A DNA stretch of 64,000 nt, from contig NZ_CAJHOA010000001.1 of assembly GCF_905120345.1 (NCBI RefSeq), forward strand, positions 1 to 64,000, in the 5' to 3' direction. Below the pieces are notes generated by a model. The model saw only the letters and a list, made by a program, of their open reading frames with translations, made no database searches and was not told the origin of the DNA. The DNA comes from Denitrificimonas caeni. GTDB taxonomy: Bacteria; Pseudomonadota; Gammaproteobacteria; Pseudomonadales; Pseudomonadaceae. The translations under genes were made by a program, and so were the position numbers. Below are positions 62,798 to 64,000 of this stretch, one piece after another (position 1 is the stretch's first letter; each line of letters begins with the position of its first letter).

Positions 62798-64000
62798 TTA
62801 CTCGAGTAAGCCGTCAGTACGGAACATGGCTTTAATACCACGCAGCGCTTGGCGCGAGCGATCGAGGTTTTCGATCAGAGCAAAGCGTACATAATCATCG
62901 CCGTATTCACCAAAACCAATACCTGGTGAGACGCTAATTTTAGCCTCAGCCAGTAATTTTTTAGAAAACTCCAATGAACCTAGGTGTGCATAGGCTTCAG
63001 GAATTTTCGCCCAGATATACATCGAGGCTTTTGGGTTTTCGACCATCCAGCCGATTTCATGTAAACCTTTAACCATAACATTGCGGCGCTGACGGTATTT
63101 CTCAGCAATATCCAGCACGCATTGTTGATCGCCTTCCAGTGCTGCAATCGCAGCCACTTGCAGCGGGGTGAAGGTGCCGTAGTCGTGATAGCTTTTGATT
63201 CGCGCTAAAGCGTTAACCAGTTCGTGGTTGCCCACCATAAAACCAATCCGCCAGCCGGCCATATTGTAACTTTTCGATAAAGTAAAGAACTCCACCGCAA
63301 CATCACGCGCGCCTTCCACTTGCATAATTGAAGGAGCTTTCCAACCGTCATAGACGATATCGGCGTAGGCCAAGTCGTGAATCACAATAATATTGTGCTC
63401 GCGAGCGAGGGCGACCACCCGTTCAAAGAAATCCAGTTCGACACATTGTGCGGTGGGATTAGAGGGAAACCCCAGAATGATCATTTTTGGTTTAGGTATT
63501 GATTCGCGAATCGCTTTCTCCAGTTCCACGAAAAAATCCACGCCGGGAATCAGCGGTACTGAGCGTACTTGTGCACCGGCGATCACTGCGCCGTAGATAT
63601 GAATCGGGTAGCTGGGATTGGGTACCAAGACCATATCGCCTTGATCTAAGGTGGCGAGCATTAAGTGCGCCAGACCTTCTTTCGAGCCAATAGTAACAAT
63701 CGCCTCAGTCTCTGGGTCGAGATCAACCGCATAGCGTTTTTTATACCAGTTGGTAATTGCCCGACGCAGACGCGGAATGCCGCGTGACGTCGAGTAACCA
63801 TGGGTATCTTCGCGTTGTGCGACTTGCACCAGTTTTTCCACGATATGCGGCGGTGTTGCGCCATCGGGATTGCCCATGCTGAAGTCAATAATATCCTCAC
63901 CGCGACGGCGTGCAGCCATCTTTAATTCAGCGGTGATATTGAAAACATATGGTGGCAAGCGATCAATGCGCGAAAAGCGCCGGGGTGGACGAGTGTCAGT
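62798..64000 (-). CDS. alaC: Alanine aminotransferase AlaC-type (5' end outside window)
   Basis: A PLP-dependent class I aminotransferase that makes alanine from pyruvate and glutamate in the AlaC/YfdZ family. The N-terminal [35 protein letters not shown], and the PLP-lysine region [20 protein letters not shown] are diagnostic; [11 protein letters not shown] and [13 protein letters not shown] supply cofactor contacts. The frame stays open from the TTG at 63958 to the right edge as [17 protein letters not shown], the usual AlaC start region. So the true start lies beyond position 64000 and the gene is only cut by the window, not by mutation. Divergence or operon context upstream is not visible. 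Confidence 0.93.
   Translation of the reverse strand, partial: TDTRPPRRFSRIDRLPPYVFNITAELKMAARRRGEDIIDFSMGNPDGATPPHIVEKLVQVAQREDTHGYSTSRGIPRLRRAITNWYKKRYAVDLDPETEAIVTIGSKEGLAHLMLATLDQGDMVLVPNPSYPIHIYGAVIAGAQVRSVPLIPGVDFFVELEKAIRESIPKPKMIILGFPSNPTAQCVELDFFERVVALAREHNIIVIHDLAYADIVYDGWKAPSIMQVEGARDVAVEFFTLSKSYNMAGWRIGFMVGNHELVNALARIKSYHDYGTFTPLQVAAIAALEGDQQCVLDIAEKYRQRRNVMVKGLHEIGWMVENPKASMYIWAKIPEAYAHLGSLEFSKKLLAEAKISVSPGIGFGEYGDDYVRFALIENLDRSRQALRGIKAMFRTDGLLE

Overview
The window is chromosomal DNA of a gammaproteobacterium, most likely a moderately low-GC member of the Pseudomonadaceae. The pointers are a CbrX-CbrA-CbrB-like two-component locus, a MuxABC-OpmB type RND operon, an LsfA-type 1-Cys peroxiredoxin beside the sulfate transporter, and AANAANAA (Hfq/Crc-like) motifs in front of catabolic genes. 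The genus cannot be fixed from sequence reading alone. No rRNA, tRNA, CRISPR array, insertion sequence or prophage was seen.

Layout. 0-4.4 kb: an AT-rich secreted trypsin-like protease with three C-terminal repeats, thiol peroxidase (tpx) and a periplasmic-sensor diguanylate cyclase. 4.6-13.4 kb: a four-gene tripartite efflux operon with two different RND pumps, genes overlapping by 4-17 bp. 13.5-17.8 kb: thiopurine methyltransferase, a coupled three-lipoprotein operon (CsgG, DUF4810, DUF799) and a stand-alone dihydrolipoamide-dehydrogenase-like flavoprotein ending in a very strong terminator. 17.9-22.6 kb: sbcD-sbcC. 22.7-27.6 kb: a two-subunit sodium/carboxylate symporter behind a promoter region with helically phased TTCG repeats, a small membrane protein and a cNMP/CBS/nucleotidyltransferase signalling protein. 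27.6-32.6 kb: a catabolic island with a TetR regulator, Fe(II)/2-oxoglutarate dioxygenase, class II aldolase and 2-hydroxyacid dehydrogenase, facing a second dioxygenase preceded by an aldolase remnant. 32.7-41.0 kb: a quinone/redox stress island (LysR, DoxX, glutathionyl-hydroquinone reductase, MDR oxidoreductase, pirin, WrbA, FAD dehydrogenase) in which an AraC regulator, doxX and the FAD dehydrogenase all carry frame disruptions. 41.1-45.8 kb: sbp-cysTWA and divergent lsfA sharing a region with four TTATTCTTT-type boxes. 45.9-52.4 kb: RBBP9-like hydrolase, soluble-ligand-type chemoreceptor, and a minus-strand run of yejK, PPK2-family kinase, DUF4344 peptidase and a TAXI-type binding protein. 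52.4-57.0 kb: cbrXAB. 57.1-64.0 kb: a small membrane protein, yaaA, hrpA and an alaC-type aminotransferase cut by the right edge.

How the parts fit: the window is mostly housekeeping (DNA repair, efflux, oxidant defence, sulfate uptake) plus two accessory catabolic/redox islands at 27-41 kb. Carbon-source control is a recurring theme: CbrAB, a carboxylate symporter, and Hfq/Crc-like motifs at the symporter and aldolase ribosome-binding sites. The most unusual observations are the phased TTCG array, the 7-bp tandem duplication that splits doxX from its good start codon, the mirrored dioxygenase/aldolase island with a broken copy, the cluster of frame disruptions at 32-41 kb, and cbrB lacking room for crcZ directly downstream.
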